DNA of 43,277 nt from Clostridia bacterium (GTDB taxonomy: Bacteria; Bacillota; Clostridia; Oscillospirales; Acutalibacteraceae), in assembly GCA_900768075.1 (NCBI GenBank), contig CAAGBN010000025.1:1-43277 (forward strand). The letters are read 5' to 3'. The translations under genes and the position numbers were made by a program. Of this stretch, positions 23,987 to 32,602 are shown piece after piece (within the stretch, counting starts at the first letter, position 1; each line of letters starts with the position of its first letter). Under the pieces are notes generated by a model that was not told the DNA's origin, made no database searches, and worked only from the letters and a program-made list of their open reading frames with translations.

Positions 23987-24167
23987 GTCAAATTATGAAT
24001 TATGAGTTATGAATTATGAATTGATTAACCTTAAATCTGCGACTTTTATAATCGTCGGAATCTGCCTGTTAAAGATATTCTCTGCGTGGAGATATGCTTG
24101 ACCAAATATCAAACCCTCAATGCGGCCGCAATTCATAATTCCTCATTCATAATTCATAATTGATTAA
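23987..24167. mobile_element. about 180-bp non-coding element with heptamer-type inverted ends
   Basis: Both ends are built of AATTATGA-type heptamers and are inverted copies (left 23987-24025, right about 24130-24167; roughly 28 of 32 bases match). The interior has no gene; it holds short dyads such as CGAC/GTCG and GCGGCCGC near the right end. The right end runs into the relA stop codon. The build parallels the element at 17230 although the heptamer differs. This fits a MITE-like element landed within the operon. Confidence 0.65.
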
Positions 24168-26347
24168 AGGCCTGACCTCTCCGTTGAAAGCACGCCCTTG
24201 ACCTTTCTGAGCTTTTCGCAAACGCTCTTTAAGTGCTCTGCGCCGTTGACAGTGATTGTCAGATAAACCGTGCATCTGCCGTCAGAGCCGTCTTTAGTAA
24301 AGATTGAATGTATCATAACATGCATATTCGCAATAACTGCTGAAATGTCAGCAAGCATACCCACTCTGTTCATACAGGTTACTGCAAGAGTAACTCGGTA
24401 GCTGTTTTGAACCTTGGTATCCCAATAAGCGTTGATCCATCTTTCAGGCTCTGCAGCCTTGGTGATATCCCTTGGCACATTTGAGCATCGTCTTGTATGT
24501 ATGGATACACCGTGACCTCTTGTGATAAAGCCTATAATATCGTCACCGGGCAAGGGGTCACAGCAACGTGAAAACTTGATAAGACAGTTGTCGATACCCT
24601 CAACGATGATGCCCTCAGCACTCTTGACTCTCTTGACAGGAGGCTTATTAGGCTCAACCTCAACGATTTCGGGCTGAGTCTCTTTCATCAGCTTGGTGTA
24701 ATCGTCTTTGATTCTCGGTATAATCTTAGTCAGACTTATACCTCCGTAGCCTATGGCAGCGAAGAACTCTTCAACACTGCTGCAGTGCTGCTTCTCGGCA
24801 ACCTTTTCAAGGAATTCCATCATCTGCTTTTCGGGTAAGTTTATACGGTTTCTGCTGAACTCTCTTTCGATTTCAGCTTTACCCTCAGCGATATTTTCCT
24901 CGCGTCTTTCTTTCTTGAACCAGCTTTTAATCTTAGCTCTCGCCTGAGTTGTCTTGGCAATTTTAATCCAATCTCTGCTGGGGCCCTTGCCGTTTTTAGT
25001 GAGAATTTCGATAATTTCGCCGTTGTTTATCTTATGGTCAAGGGTTGATATTCTGCCGTCAACCTTGGCACCTATCATCTTGTTGCCGACAGCTGAGTGA
25101 ATAGCATAGGCAAAGTCAATGATACAAGAGCCCATAGGCAGTGATATAACATCACCCTTTGGTGTGAATGCAAATACCTCATCGGGTACGAAGTCAGTTT
25201 TGATTGTTCTTACTATATCCTCAACATCGTCGCTGTCCTGCTGATTTTCAAGGAGCTGACGAATCCATGAAAGTCTTTCTTCAAATTTGACCTTACCGCT
25301 CATACCGAGCTTGTACTTCCAGTGAGCCGCGATACCGTACTCTGCCGTGTGGTGCATCTCCCATGTTCTAATCTGCACTTCAAAGGGAATACCGGCTTTG
25401 CCGATAACCGTGGTATGAAGTGACTGATACATATTGGGCTTGGGAGTTGAAATATAGTCCTTGAAGCGACCGGGCAGAGGATTGAACATATCGTGAATGA
25501 CACCGAGACAGCAATAGCACTCGTAAACGGAGTCAACTATAAGTCTGACAGCGTAAATGTCATAGATTTCATCGATTGTTCTGTTTTGCATATATGTCTT
25601 ACGGTAAATGCCGTGTACACTCTTGATTCTGCCTGCAATGTGAACATTAGGCACTTCCTGCTTGACTCTGTTGTAGATTTCTTCTTTTATATTTTCAAGG
25701 AATGAATGTCTTGATTCCACCTGCTCGGAAAGGGTCTTGCCGATTTCCTCATAGGCAACAGGGTCAAGATAGCTGATTGCTAAATCCTCAAGCTCTTCCT
25801 TGAATGCACGGATACCGAGACGGTGAGCAAGAGGAGCATAAATTTCAAGAGTCTCTCTCGCCTTGTATCTCTGCTTTTCTTCAGGCATAAACTTAAGAGT
25901 GCGCATATTATGGACTCTGTCGGCAAGCTTGATGATAATAACACGGATATCCCTTGACATAGCAAGGAACATTTTTCTGATATTTTCACTCTGCTCTTCT
26001 TCCTTGCTTGCGGCAAAGGGAATCTGACCGAGCTTTGTTACGCCCTCAACGAGAAGCTCAACATCTTCACCGAAAGCCTCTCTGATTTCCTTGGCAGTTG
26101 TGGGGGTGTCCTCAACAACATCGTGAAGAAGGGCAGCACAGATTGAGTCAGTATCCATACCCATATCAGCAAGGATAACTGCCACTGCAAGAGGATGAAT
26201 GATATAGGGCTCGCCACTGCGACGCTTCTGCTCTTTGTGAGCTTCGTCAGCAATAGAAAATGCCTTTTCAATTTTGTCTATATCTTCAACGGGTAATGTT
26301 TCGCTGAGCTTTTCCTTGAGTTTGAGAAACTGCTGATATTCATTCAT
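24164..26347 (-). CDS. relA: RelA/SpoT bifunctional (p)ppGpp synthetase/hydrolase
   Basis: The 727-residue protein has the full domain order: HD hydrolase with H51 and L-L-H75-D-V-V-E-D80, synthetase with the Y-Q-S-L-H-T-T-V motif, TGS domain (V-F-A-F-T-P-K-G-D), zinc-finger/helical region (F-S-R-C-C-D-P-L-P-G-D) and a C-terminal ACT domain. Both catalytic sites look intact, so it should make and degrade the stringent alarmone. The ATG is favoured over a GTG six codons earlier because GGGGAGAGG lies between them. It overlaps the recJ stop by eight bases. The usual apt gene between recJ and relA is absent. Confidence 0.97.
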   Translation of the reverse strand: MNEYQQFLKLKEKLSETLPVEDIDKIEKAFSIADEAHKEQKRRSGEPYIIHPLAVAVILADMGMDTDSICAALLHDVVEDTPTTAKEIREAFGEDVELLVEGVTKLGQIPFAASKEEEQSENIRKMFLAMSRDIRVIIIKLADRVHNMRTLKFMPEEKQRYKARETLEIYAPLAHRLGIRAFKEELEDLAISYLDPVAYEEIGKTLSEQVESRHSFLENIKEEIYNRVKQEVPNVHIAGRIKSVHGIYRKTYMQNRTIDEIYDIYAVRLIVDSVYECYCCLGVIHDMFNPLPGRFKDYISTPKPNMYQSLHTTVIGKAGIPFEVQIRTWEMHHTAEYGIAAHWKYKLGMSGKVKFEERLSWIRQLLENQQDSDDVEDIVRTIKTDFVPDEVFAFTPKGDVISLPMGSCIIDFAYAIHSAVGNKMIGAKVDGRISTLDHKINNGEIIEILTKNGKGPSRDWIKIAKTTQARAKIKSWFKKERREENIAEGKAEIEREFSRNRINLPEKQMMEFLEKVAEKQHCSSVEEFFAAIGYGGISLTKIIPRIKDDYTKLMKETQPEIVEVEPNKPPVKRVKSAEGIIVEGIDNCLIKFSRCCDPLPGDDIIGFITRGHGVSIHTRRCSNVPRDITKAAEPERWINAYWDTKVQNSYRVTLAVTCMNRVGMLADISAVIANMHVMIHSIFTKDGSDGRCTVYLTITVNGAEHLKSVCEKLRKVKGVLSTERSGL

Positions 26348-28391
26348 TATCCTCTCCCCTTTCACTCATAGAGTTCACATAATTCATCAAAGCCGAATTT
26401 TCAAGATTGACCTTGATTGAAGTATCACCGCAACTGATACCGTCATTTTCTTTTCTGAATATGCCAAGCTCACAGAGTATGTCAACAGCTGTGAGTATCT
26501 TGCAGGCACCTGCACCGTCATCGCCTAAGCGGTAACAGAGAAGGTCTGTGTCAGCGTACCAGCCGCCGCACTTTTTGATATAACGGTAAACCTCGGCAAT
26601 TTCCTGCCTTGTTATGTGTAAAAATTCTTTCTGCTTTAATGTGAGCGGCTCTTTTCTTTTCATCTTCTCATAAAGACGCACACTCTTTAAATATCTCAGG
26701 TCATCTGTGCCTGAGATTCTGATATCTTTTATATATACTCCGACCTTCACCTGAGACATATATTCGTTTCTTTCAAGTCTTACGGCAAGGTCAACAGTGT
26801 CGCCTGCCTGATAAAGAAGCTTATCGGGTGTAACACCGAAATAAACTGCTGTCAGGGTGCTCTCGCCCTTTCTGACAGTGAGTCTCATATGCTTTCCGCC
26901 ACCGATAGCCTGAAGACCTGTGACGGTCATACCGTAAAGACCGAAGGTGGGCTGTGGGTTGCCTGCCCCGAAAGGCTCAAGTGAGTCTATAAGAGGCAAT
27001 ATATCTGCATCAACGGCTGAAGCCTTAAGCTTGCAGTCGATTATATTCTGTGCAAAGGGCATTTCAACAGTCTTGGCATATTCGAGAATTGCTCTGCGGA
27101 ATAATTCGGTGTTTTCGCTTTTCATTCCGAAGCCTGCGGCTAAAACGTGACCGCCCCAATGCTCAAGCAGCTCACTTGCTGATGACACTGCATCATAAAG
27201 TGAAAAGCCCTCTATGCTTCTTGCTGAGCCCTTGGCAGTTTCACCGTCATCAGTTATGATAAAGCAGGGCTTGCCGTATTTGCCTACGAGTCTTGCGGCA
27301 ACAATACCGATAACACCGCCGTGCCAGTTTTTACCTGAGAAAATCAGCACTCTTTCATTGAGAAGCTCAGGATTTTCGTCTATCTGACGCTGCACCTCAG
27401 TGAGAATTTCACGCTCCTTTTCCTGTCTTTCGGAGTTGGCGTAATCAATTTCTTTAGTGGCACTCAGAGCCGAGGTCTCATCACTGCTGACGAGAACGTC
27501 AAAGGCCTTTTTAGAATGAGACATTCTGCCTATAGCGTTGATTCTCGGCACAAGTGAAAAAGCAACTGAGGTGCTGCTGAGAGTTTTATCTTTCATACCG
27601 CTGATTTCCTTGAGGGCTCTTATGCCGTGATTTCTGCCCTCATTGATAAGCTCAAGACCTGTTTTTACAATTTTGCGGTTTTCACCTGTAAGAGGCATTA
27701 CGTCGCCTATAGTACCGAGGGTGATGATATCGCCGTATCTTTGGAGTAATACCTCATCATCCTCGTCGCTGAGAGCGCTGATAAGCTTGAAGGCAACACC
27801 TACACCGCAGTAATCTTTGAATGAGCTCGGGCAATCGAGTCTGTGAGGATTGACAACTGCCACCGCTTCGGGTAACACTGCCGTAGCCTTATGGTGGTCG
27901 GTGATAACTAAATCCATACCCAGCTCTTTGATATATTCGGCTTCTTTGTGAGCAGATATACCGTTATCAACGGTGATAATAAGCTCTGTTCCCTCTTCGC
28001 AAAGGCTCTTTATTGCCTTCATATTAAGTCCGTAGCCCTCTGAGTTTCTGTCGGGGATATAAGTGATAACCTCTTTGCCCAGAGATTTGAAATAAAGATA
28101 AAGCAGTGCTGTTGCCGTTACACCGTCGGCATCATAGTCGCCGTAAACAGCAATCTTTTCATTGTCAGCAAGAGCTCTCTTTATTCTTTCTGCTGCCTTG
28201 TCCATATCCTTAAGCTCATAAGGGTCAAGAAGCATGGCACTGTCAAAGCAGAAATTTTCAAGCTCAAGGTCATCTGTGATACCTCGTGAAACCAACAGAT
28301 GTGCAAGGAAAGGCTCGATATCATATTGCTCGGTTATATCTTCTGCAAGCTCTCTGTCCGAGGGCAGAATGTACCATTGCTTACGGCTCAT
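26340..28391 (-). CDS. recJ: single-strand-specific 5'-3' exonuclease RecJ
   Basis: The 683-residue protein has the DHH phosphoesterase motifs: Y-G-D85-Y-D87-A-D89-G, I-T-V-D-N-G-I-S and V-I-T-D-H166-H167-K, then DHHA1 with H-G-G-V-I-G-I-V-A-A-R and G-G-H-V-L-A-A-G-F, and a C-terminal OB-like region. It degrades single-stranded DNA in repair and recombination. GGAAAGG precedes the ATG and a good promoter lies upstream. It heads the run continuing into relA. Confidence 0.95.
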   Translation of the reverse strand: MSRKQWYILPSDRELAEDITEQYDIEPFLAHLLVSRGITDDLELENFCFDSAMLLDPYELKDMDKAAERIKRALADNEKIAVYGDYDADGVTATALLYLYFKSLGKEVITYIPDRNSEGYGLNMKAIKSLCEEGTELIITVDNGISAHKEAEYIKELGMDLVITDHHKATAVLPEAVAVVNPHRLDCPSSFKDYCGVGVAFKLISALSDEDDEVLLQRYGDIITLGTIGDVMPLTGENRKIVKTGLELINEGRNHGIRALKEISGMKDKTLSSTSVAFSLVPRINAIGRMSHSKKAFDVLVSSDETSALSATKEIDYANSERQEKEREILTEVQRQIDENPELLNERVLIFSGKNWHGGVIGIVAARLVGKYGKPCFIITDDGETAKGSARSIEGFSLYDAVSSASELLEHWGGHVLAAGFGMKSENTELFRRAILEYAKTVEMPFAQNIIDCKLKASAVDADILPLIDSLEPFGAGNPQPTFGLYGMTVTGLQAIGGGKHMRLTVRKGESTLTAVYFGVTPDKLLYQAGDTVDLAVRLERNEYMSQVKVGVYIKDIRISGTDDLRYLKSVRLYEKMKRKEPLTLKQKEFLHITRQEIAEVYRYIKKCGGWYADTDLLCYRLGDDGAGACKILTAVDILCELGIFRKENDGISCGDTSIKVNLENSALMNYVNSMSERGEDNE

Positions 28392-28427
28392 ATAATCAAA
28401 TCCTTTCCTTAAAATTTATAATAGTTA

Positions 28428-28456
28428 ATTATAACACTGTAATGAAGCTTTTACAA
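28428..28456 (-). promoter_or_regulatory. promoter of the recJ-relA run
   Basis: Read leftward, TTGTAA and TATAAT are 17 bases apart, with TGT before the -10 box giving an extended -10. It starts eight bases after the recQ stop. Confidence 0.7.
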
Positions 28457-28463
28457 TAAAAAT

Positions 28464-30251
28464 TTACTCTTTATTGATGTGGCTTAAGAATATTTTTCCG
28501 TATTTTTCTGCTTTTTTTTGTGATACACCGGGAATAAGCAGAAGCTCCCTTTCGTCCTTGGGCTTGCATCTTGCCATAACCTCAAGGGTTTTATCTGTGA
28601 ATATAACGAAAGCAGGCATACCGCTTTTGTTGGCAAGATCCTTTCTGATAATCTTAAGCTGAGTCAGAAGTCTCAGATCAAGGCTCATTGTCTCCTGCTG
28701 TGTATTCTTTTTGCTGTGGATGAGCTTTCTGATTTTCTTACCCTTGAAGAGCACCTCTTTACCGCTGTCTTCGAGTCTGAGGTTACCCTTTTCATCTCTG
28801 CTGATAAGAGATCTGTTTATGAAATACTCTATGTAAAGCTCTATCTGTGATTCAGCCGAGTCGTTCATTATACCGAAAACCGACAGCTCATTATAAGATT
28901 GTGAAAGTATGCGGTCAGTTTCCTTGCCCTTGAGTATATCGATTACGGTTTCGGTGTTTTCCTTTTCCTTTACACGTCTTATGCAGGAAAATATCTTCTG
29001 AGCCTGCAGTGTGACGTCTACACTTGCTGTGTTGCCTGTGCAGAATGAGCAGTTACCGCAACGCTTTGTGGGGTTTTCACCGAAATATCTGAGAATATGA
29101 TTTCTCAGACAAAGGTCTTCCTTGCAGTAGTTTATCATTTTCTGCAACTTTTCGAGTCTGAGCTTTTTCAGCTCTTTTTGCTGAGCTTCACTGAGTGCAT
29201 AATTTTCCTCAGAGTTGTTGATAAACCACTTCTGCAAAATAACATCCGACGGTGAAAACAGCAAGACACAGTTTGCATCACTGCCGTCTCTGCCTGCTCT
29301 GCCCGCTTCCTGATAATAGCTTTCTATATCACCGGGCATATTATAGTGAATTACAAATGAAACGTTAGACTTATCAATACCCATACCGAAAGCGTTGGTG
29401 GCAACTATTATCTTCTTTTCGTCTTCGATAAAGCTGTCCTGATTAGCCTTACGCTCGTTTTTGCCAAGACCTGCATGATATCTTGTAACGGAGTAGTTGG
29501 CCTCTTTAAGCTCGCTGTAAACCTCGTCTACACTCTTTCTTGTGCCACAGTAAACTATACCGCTGCCGCCTGAGTATAAATCAAGATATCTCTTAAGGGC
29601 AGTTAGCTTGTCCTTGACTCTTGCAACCTCAAAATAGAGATTTTCTCTGTCAAAGCCCGTTGCAATTTCCAACGGGTCAACAAGACCGAGAAGCTTATTG
29701 ATATCCTCCTTGACCTTTTCTGTTGCAGTAGCTGTAAATGCCGCAACAACGGGTCTTACTCTGAAAGAGTCAATAAACTGCTTTATATCAAGATAGCTTG
29801 GTCTGAAATCCTGCCCCCACTGAGAGACACAGTGTGCCTCGTCTATGGCTATAAATGAGATTTTCACTCGTTTGCAGAAATATCTGAAGCCTGATGTGAG
29901 GAGTCTTTCGGGTGCCACATATATAATTTTATATTCACCCAGCACTGCATCCTCAAGAGTTTCGGATATTTCATCATCGTCAAGAGTTGTGTTGATATAA
30001 GTTGCAGGTATACCGCACTGTGTGAGTGCTCTTACCTGGTCATTCATAAGAGATATCAGAGGCGATACAACGACAGTGATACCGTCAAATGCCATAGCAG
30101 GCACCTGATAACAGATACTTTTGCCGCCGCCCGTAGGCATTATGGCCATTGTATCTCTTTTTGAAAGAATCGAATCTATTGCAGTAAGCTGACCCTGACG
30201 GAAATCCTCATAGCCGAAATACTGCTTTAAAATTTTATATTTATTATCCAA
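28464..30251 (-). CDS. recQ: ATP-dependent DNA helicase RecQ
   Basis: The 595-residue protein has helicase motifs M-P-T-G-G-G-K44-S (Walker A) and D137-E-A-H140 followed by C-V-S-Q-W-G, motif VI Q-E-A-G-R-A-G-R-D-G, the four-cysteine zinc site of the RecQ-C-terminal region (C-G-N-C-S-F-C), and a C-terminal HRDC domain (L-L-I-P-G-V-S-Q-K-K). It unwinds recombination and repair intermediates 3'-5'. It starts nine bases after the DUF6320 gene, so in this genome it is the last gene of an acyltransferase transcript, just before recJ. Confidence 0.96.
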   Translation of the reverse strand: MDNKYKILKQYFGYEDFRQGQLTAIDSILSKRDTMAIMPTGGGKSICYQVPAMAFDGITVVVSPLISLMNDQVRALTQCGIPATYINTTLDDDEISETLEDAVLGEYKIIYVAPERLLTSGFRYFCKRVKISFIAIDEAHCVSQWGQDFRPSYLDIKQFIDSFRVRPVVAAFTATATEKVKEDINKLLGLVDPLEIATGFDRENLYFEVARVKDKLTALKRYLDLYSGGSGIVYCGTRKSVDEVYSELKEANYSVTRYHAGLGKNERKANQDSFIEDEKKIIVATNAFGMGIDKSNVSFVIHYNMPGDIESYYQEAGRAGRDGSDANCVLLFSPSDVILQKWFINNSEENYALSEAQQKELKKLRLEKLQKMINYCKEDLCLRNHILRYFGENPTKRCGNCSFCTGNTASVDVTLQAQKIFSCIRRVKEKENTETVIDILKGKETDRILSQSYNELSVFGIMNDSAESQIELYIEYFINRSLISRDEKGNLRLEDSGKEVLFKGKKIRKLIHSKKNTQQETMSLDLRLLTQLKIIRKDLANKSGMPAFVIFTDKTLEVMARCKPKDERELLLIPGVSQKKAEKYGKIFLSHINKE

Positions 30252-30260
30252 AATCTGACC

Positions 30261-30971
30261 TCAGGCAAAAAGTTTCTTAGACAGCCATTCTCTGATATTC
30301 TCACTGCGGTAGCAGTAAGCGAGAAAAGCCACAACGGCAATAATACAAACAAAAACGATAATTCCGATTTCGGCAGCGTACTTAACGGATGCTGTCACCG
30401 ATAACAGTACCCCTGCAAAAAGGAAGCCGAGAGCTGTTTCTGCACATATTGCCAAAGCCTTGAGTATGCCTGAGCGCTTGCTCTTTCTGACCCATATGAT
30501 ATAAAACAGCACCATCAGTGAAATGAGTATCACTATAGGCAGTGCGCATATGGGGTACCAATTAACCACATTGAGTCTTTCCATAAGAAAGAAGGTATAA
30601 GCCCCCACAGCCACTGTGTCAAAAGCCCACATAAAATAGGTCTTTCTGTCTTTTTTGAAAAAGGGTAAAACGAAGATTACCCACACAAGAGCACTCAGAG
30701 ACATTATATGTGCCGACCATAAGTTGTCGGGGAAAAGCAATATATTGACAAGGAAGCACGCCATATTGGGCACAAGCATAATAAGTGAAATAAGACCTGC
30801 AATAAATCTCGCCTTTACTGTTTTTGGTATATATACCTGCTGAGAGAAAGGTGCATTGACAGTCTCATCTATATTTTCGTTTTTTGCGGGGTTTACCACA
30901 GCAGTGCCGCAGAGGGCACATTTTTTTGCACTGTCGTCAAGCTCGACACCGCAGTTAACACAGTATGACAT
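30261..30971 (-). CDS. DUF6320-like zinc-ribbon membrane protein
   Basis: The 236-residue protein begins with a zinc ribbon (C4-x2-C7 and C18-x2-C21) followed by a short linker and six hydrophobic segments. The layout matches DUF6320 proteins, which in Clostridia lie directly after the acyltransferase-like gene found upstream here. Function is unknown; the pairing suggests that it helps membrane placement or acts on the acyltransferase product. Ten bases separate the two genes. Confidence 0.7.
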   Translation of the reverse strand: MSYCVNCGVELDDSAKKCALCGTAVVNPAKNENIDETVNAPFSQQVYIPKTVKARFIAGLISLIMLVPNMACFLVNILLFPDNLWSAHIMSLSALVWVIFVLPFFKKDRKTYFMWAFDTVAVGAYTFFLMERLNVVNWYPICALPIVILISLMVLFYIIWVRKSKRSGILKALAICAETALGFLFAGVLLSVTASVKYAAEIGIIVFVCIIAVVAFLAYCYRSENIREWLSKKLFA

Positions 30972-30981
30972 AAGATACCTC

Positions 30982-32253
30982 CTAATCTCTGTTACTTTCT
31001 ATTTTCACGTGAACACCCATTTTGACAAGACGGGTAAAAAATTCTCTTTCGATATCGCTTTCCTTATAGCAGTTTGAGAAAGTGAAAACAAGCTTGTCGC
31101 CTAAGCTTGCAACACCGCATCTTGCACCGTTGACAAGACCCGGGCCTGTGAAAAGATAGACTTTTTCTACATGTTTTTCTACACTTTCAGGAAGCCTGAT
31201 GGGTCCTAAGTTTGAAATAAGAGTGGATGTTGTCTGCTCAGCTGTAATAAGAAAGCCTACTGCTACACCTAAATCCTTGATTATCAAAGGCAGATGCTTT
31301 GTTACGGGGTTTCTCTCAAGCTTCATATTCTGAGTCATAAGTGAATTGATAAGCTTCGGGTCGTTGACAAGCCTGAGCTGAAGAGACACGCTTCTGACAA
31401 TTTCCTCAAAGGTGTATTCCCCTAAGTTGGGATTCATCTTCACTCTCAGGCAAAGCACAAAGTTTCTCAGTGTCTCACTGGGGAATGCCTTTCTCAGGTT
31501 TACGGGAATCTGTACGCAGATTTCTCTTTGCTTTTTATTTTCTCTGAGCTGCTTTCTGTAGTGTATATCCATAAGCAGAGCCGCAAGAAATTCAGTCACT
31601 GTTACACCGTAGCTCTTTACTATATCGTGAAGCTCTTTAAAAGACATAATGCCTGCAGTGAAGTTTGTCATATGCATAGGCATTTTTGTACCCTTGGCAT
31701 GATAAACCCATTTGTCTTTTCTGTCATAGGGCACCTTTGAATCAGCATAACGGCTGTATGAGTCCTCAAGCTCACTTTCTTTCGGAGCCTCAGCCACGTT
31801 TAAAACGAACTGATTATACTCTATCTCTTCGCCTCTGAGTCTGAGATATTCACCAACTAAGGTCGAGAGAAATACAGAGGCACCGTAGCCGTCACATAAG
31901 GAGTGATAAACGTCAAGGTTGATTCTGTCACCGTTATAAAAAACACGGAATAAAAAGCCGTTATTCTCTTTGAACTTTATGCGGTAGCAAGGATTTTTGA
32001 TATCGGGTAAAACCTGAAGCTCATTGGGATTCTGCTCGAAATAATACCAGAAAAGACCCTTTTTTATTCTGACGTTGAAGCTTGGAATTCTTCTGAGAGT
32101 ATTCCTGAGAGCCTCAGCGAGAAGCTGTGGGTCAACTTCGCTTTTAAGCTGTGCACCGATGCGGAATACATTGGACCAGGCACGTGAATTCTGCCCCGGG
32201 AATATCTTGGCTGCATTATCAAGCTTAAGCCAATCATAGCCTGCGTTTTTCAT
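30982..32253 (-). CDS. condensation/alcohol acetyltransferase-like protein
   Basis: The 423-residue protein has the CoA-dependent acyltransferase fold signature H117-S-L-C-D121-G (HxxxDG) in the N-terminal half and a chloramphenicol-acetyltransferase-like second half (F-L-A-A-L-L-M-D-I; S-N-L-G-P-I-R-L-P). It fits the alcohol acetyltransferase/condensation superfamily and is free-standing, without carrier or adenylation domains. Such proteins esterify alcohols, lipids or sugars with acyl-CoA; the substrate is unknown. AAGGAG precedes the ATG. It heads a transcript with the DUF6320 protein and recQ. Confidence 0.8.
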   Translation of the reverse strand: MKNAGYDWLKLDNAAKIFPGQNSRAWSNVFRIGAQLKSEVDPQLLAEALRNTLRRIPSFNVRIKKGLFWYYFEQNPNELQVLPDIKNPCYRIKFKENNGFLFRVFYNGDRINLDVYHSLCDGYGASVFLSTLVGEYLRLRGEEIEYNQFVLNVAEAPKESELEDSYSRYADSKVPYDRKDKWVYHAKGTKMPMHMTNFTAGIMSFKELHDIVKSYGVTVTEFLAALLMDIHYRKQLRENKKQREICVQIPVNLRKAFPSETLRNFVLCLRVKMNPNLGEYTFEEIVRSVSLQLRLVNDPKLINSLMTQNMKLERNPVTKHLPLIIKDLGVAVGFLITAEQTTSTLISNLGPIRLPESVEKHVEKVYLFTGPGLVNGARCGVASLGDKLVFTFSNCYKESDIEREFFTRLVKMGVHVKIESNRD

Positions 32254-32294
32254 ATGAGCTCCTTTCTTACTGCCGATATAAATAGTTAACTTAT

Positions 32295-32323
32295 ATTATA
32301 CTATATAATAGACTTTCTTTCAA
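32295..32323 (-). promoter_or_regulatory. promoter of the acyltransferase-recQ transcript
   Basis: Read leftward, TTGAAA and TATAAT are separated by exactly 17 bases and initiation is expected about 35 bases before the start codon. Confidence 0.75.
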
Positions 32324-32334
32324 TGGATTTGAGC

Positions 32335-32366
32335 AAAAAAATAAGACCGCTTTTCAGCGATCTTAT
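32335..32366 (-). terminator. intrinsic terminator of the 41-residue gene
   Basis: Read leftward, ATAAGATCGCT pairs with AGCGGTCTTAT (one G-U) around a GAAA tetraloop and is followed by seven T residues. It lies 19 bases after the small gene's stop. Confidence 0.85.
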
Positions 32367-32385
32367 ATCTTTTTTTCACTTTTAA

Positions 32386-32511
32386 TCAGGGGGCAACGCC
32401 TAAAAATACATCATTGAATATGTACTTGAACATATCAAAGATTTCTACCCAGAACTGGATAAACATTTCGATAAATGTAGGATGGTCCTCATGAACATGG
32501 TTGTTTTCCAT
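32386..32511 (-). CDS. 41-residue small hydrophobic/aromatic protein
   Basis: This gene is complete as a unit: promoter (TTGACA-17-TAAAAT), ribosome site AGGAGG eight bases before ATG, 41 codons, stop, and strong terminator. The protein starts MENNHVHEDHP, which is His- and acid-rich and could bind metal, then an aromatic, amphipathic helix-like stretch (FIEMFIQFWVEIF, DMFKYIFNDVF). It has no classical signal peptide. It could be a membrane-associated regulator or membrane-active peptide; I do not recognise a family. It lies alone between the FN3 protein and the acyltransferase transcript. Confidence 0.75.
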   Translation of the reverse strand: MENNHVHEDHPTFIEMFIQFWVEIFDMFKYIFNDVFLGVAP

Positions 32512-32541
32512 TACTAAATCCTCCTTTTTATTTATGGTAAC

Positions 32542-32570
32542 ATTTTAAACGATTATGAACAGATTGTCAA
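32542..32570 (-). promoter_or_regulatory. promoter of the 41-residue gene
   Basis: Read leftward, a consensus TTGACA box and TAAAAT are 17 bases apart, about 30 bases before the start codon. Confidence 0.8.
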
Positions 32571-32602
32571 TAACAAATAATGATTTTTATTAATTGTAAA
32601 GC

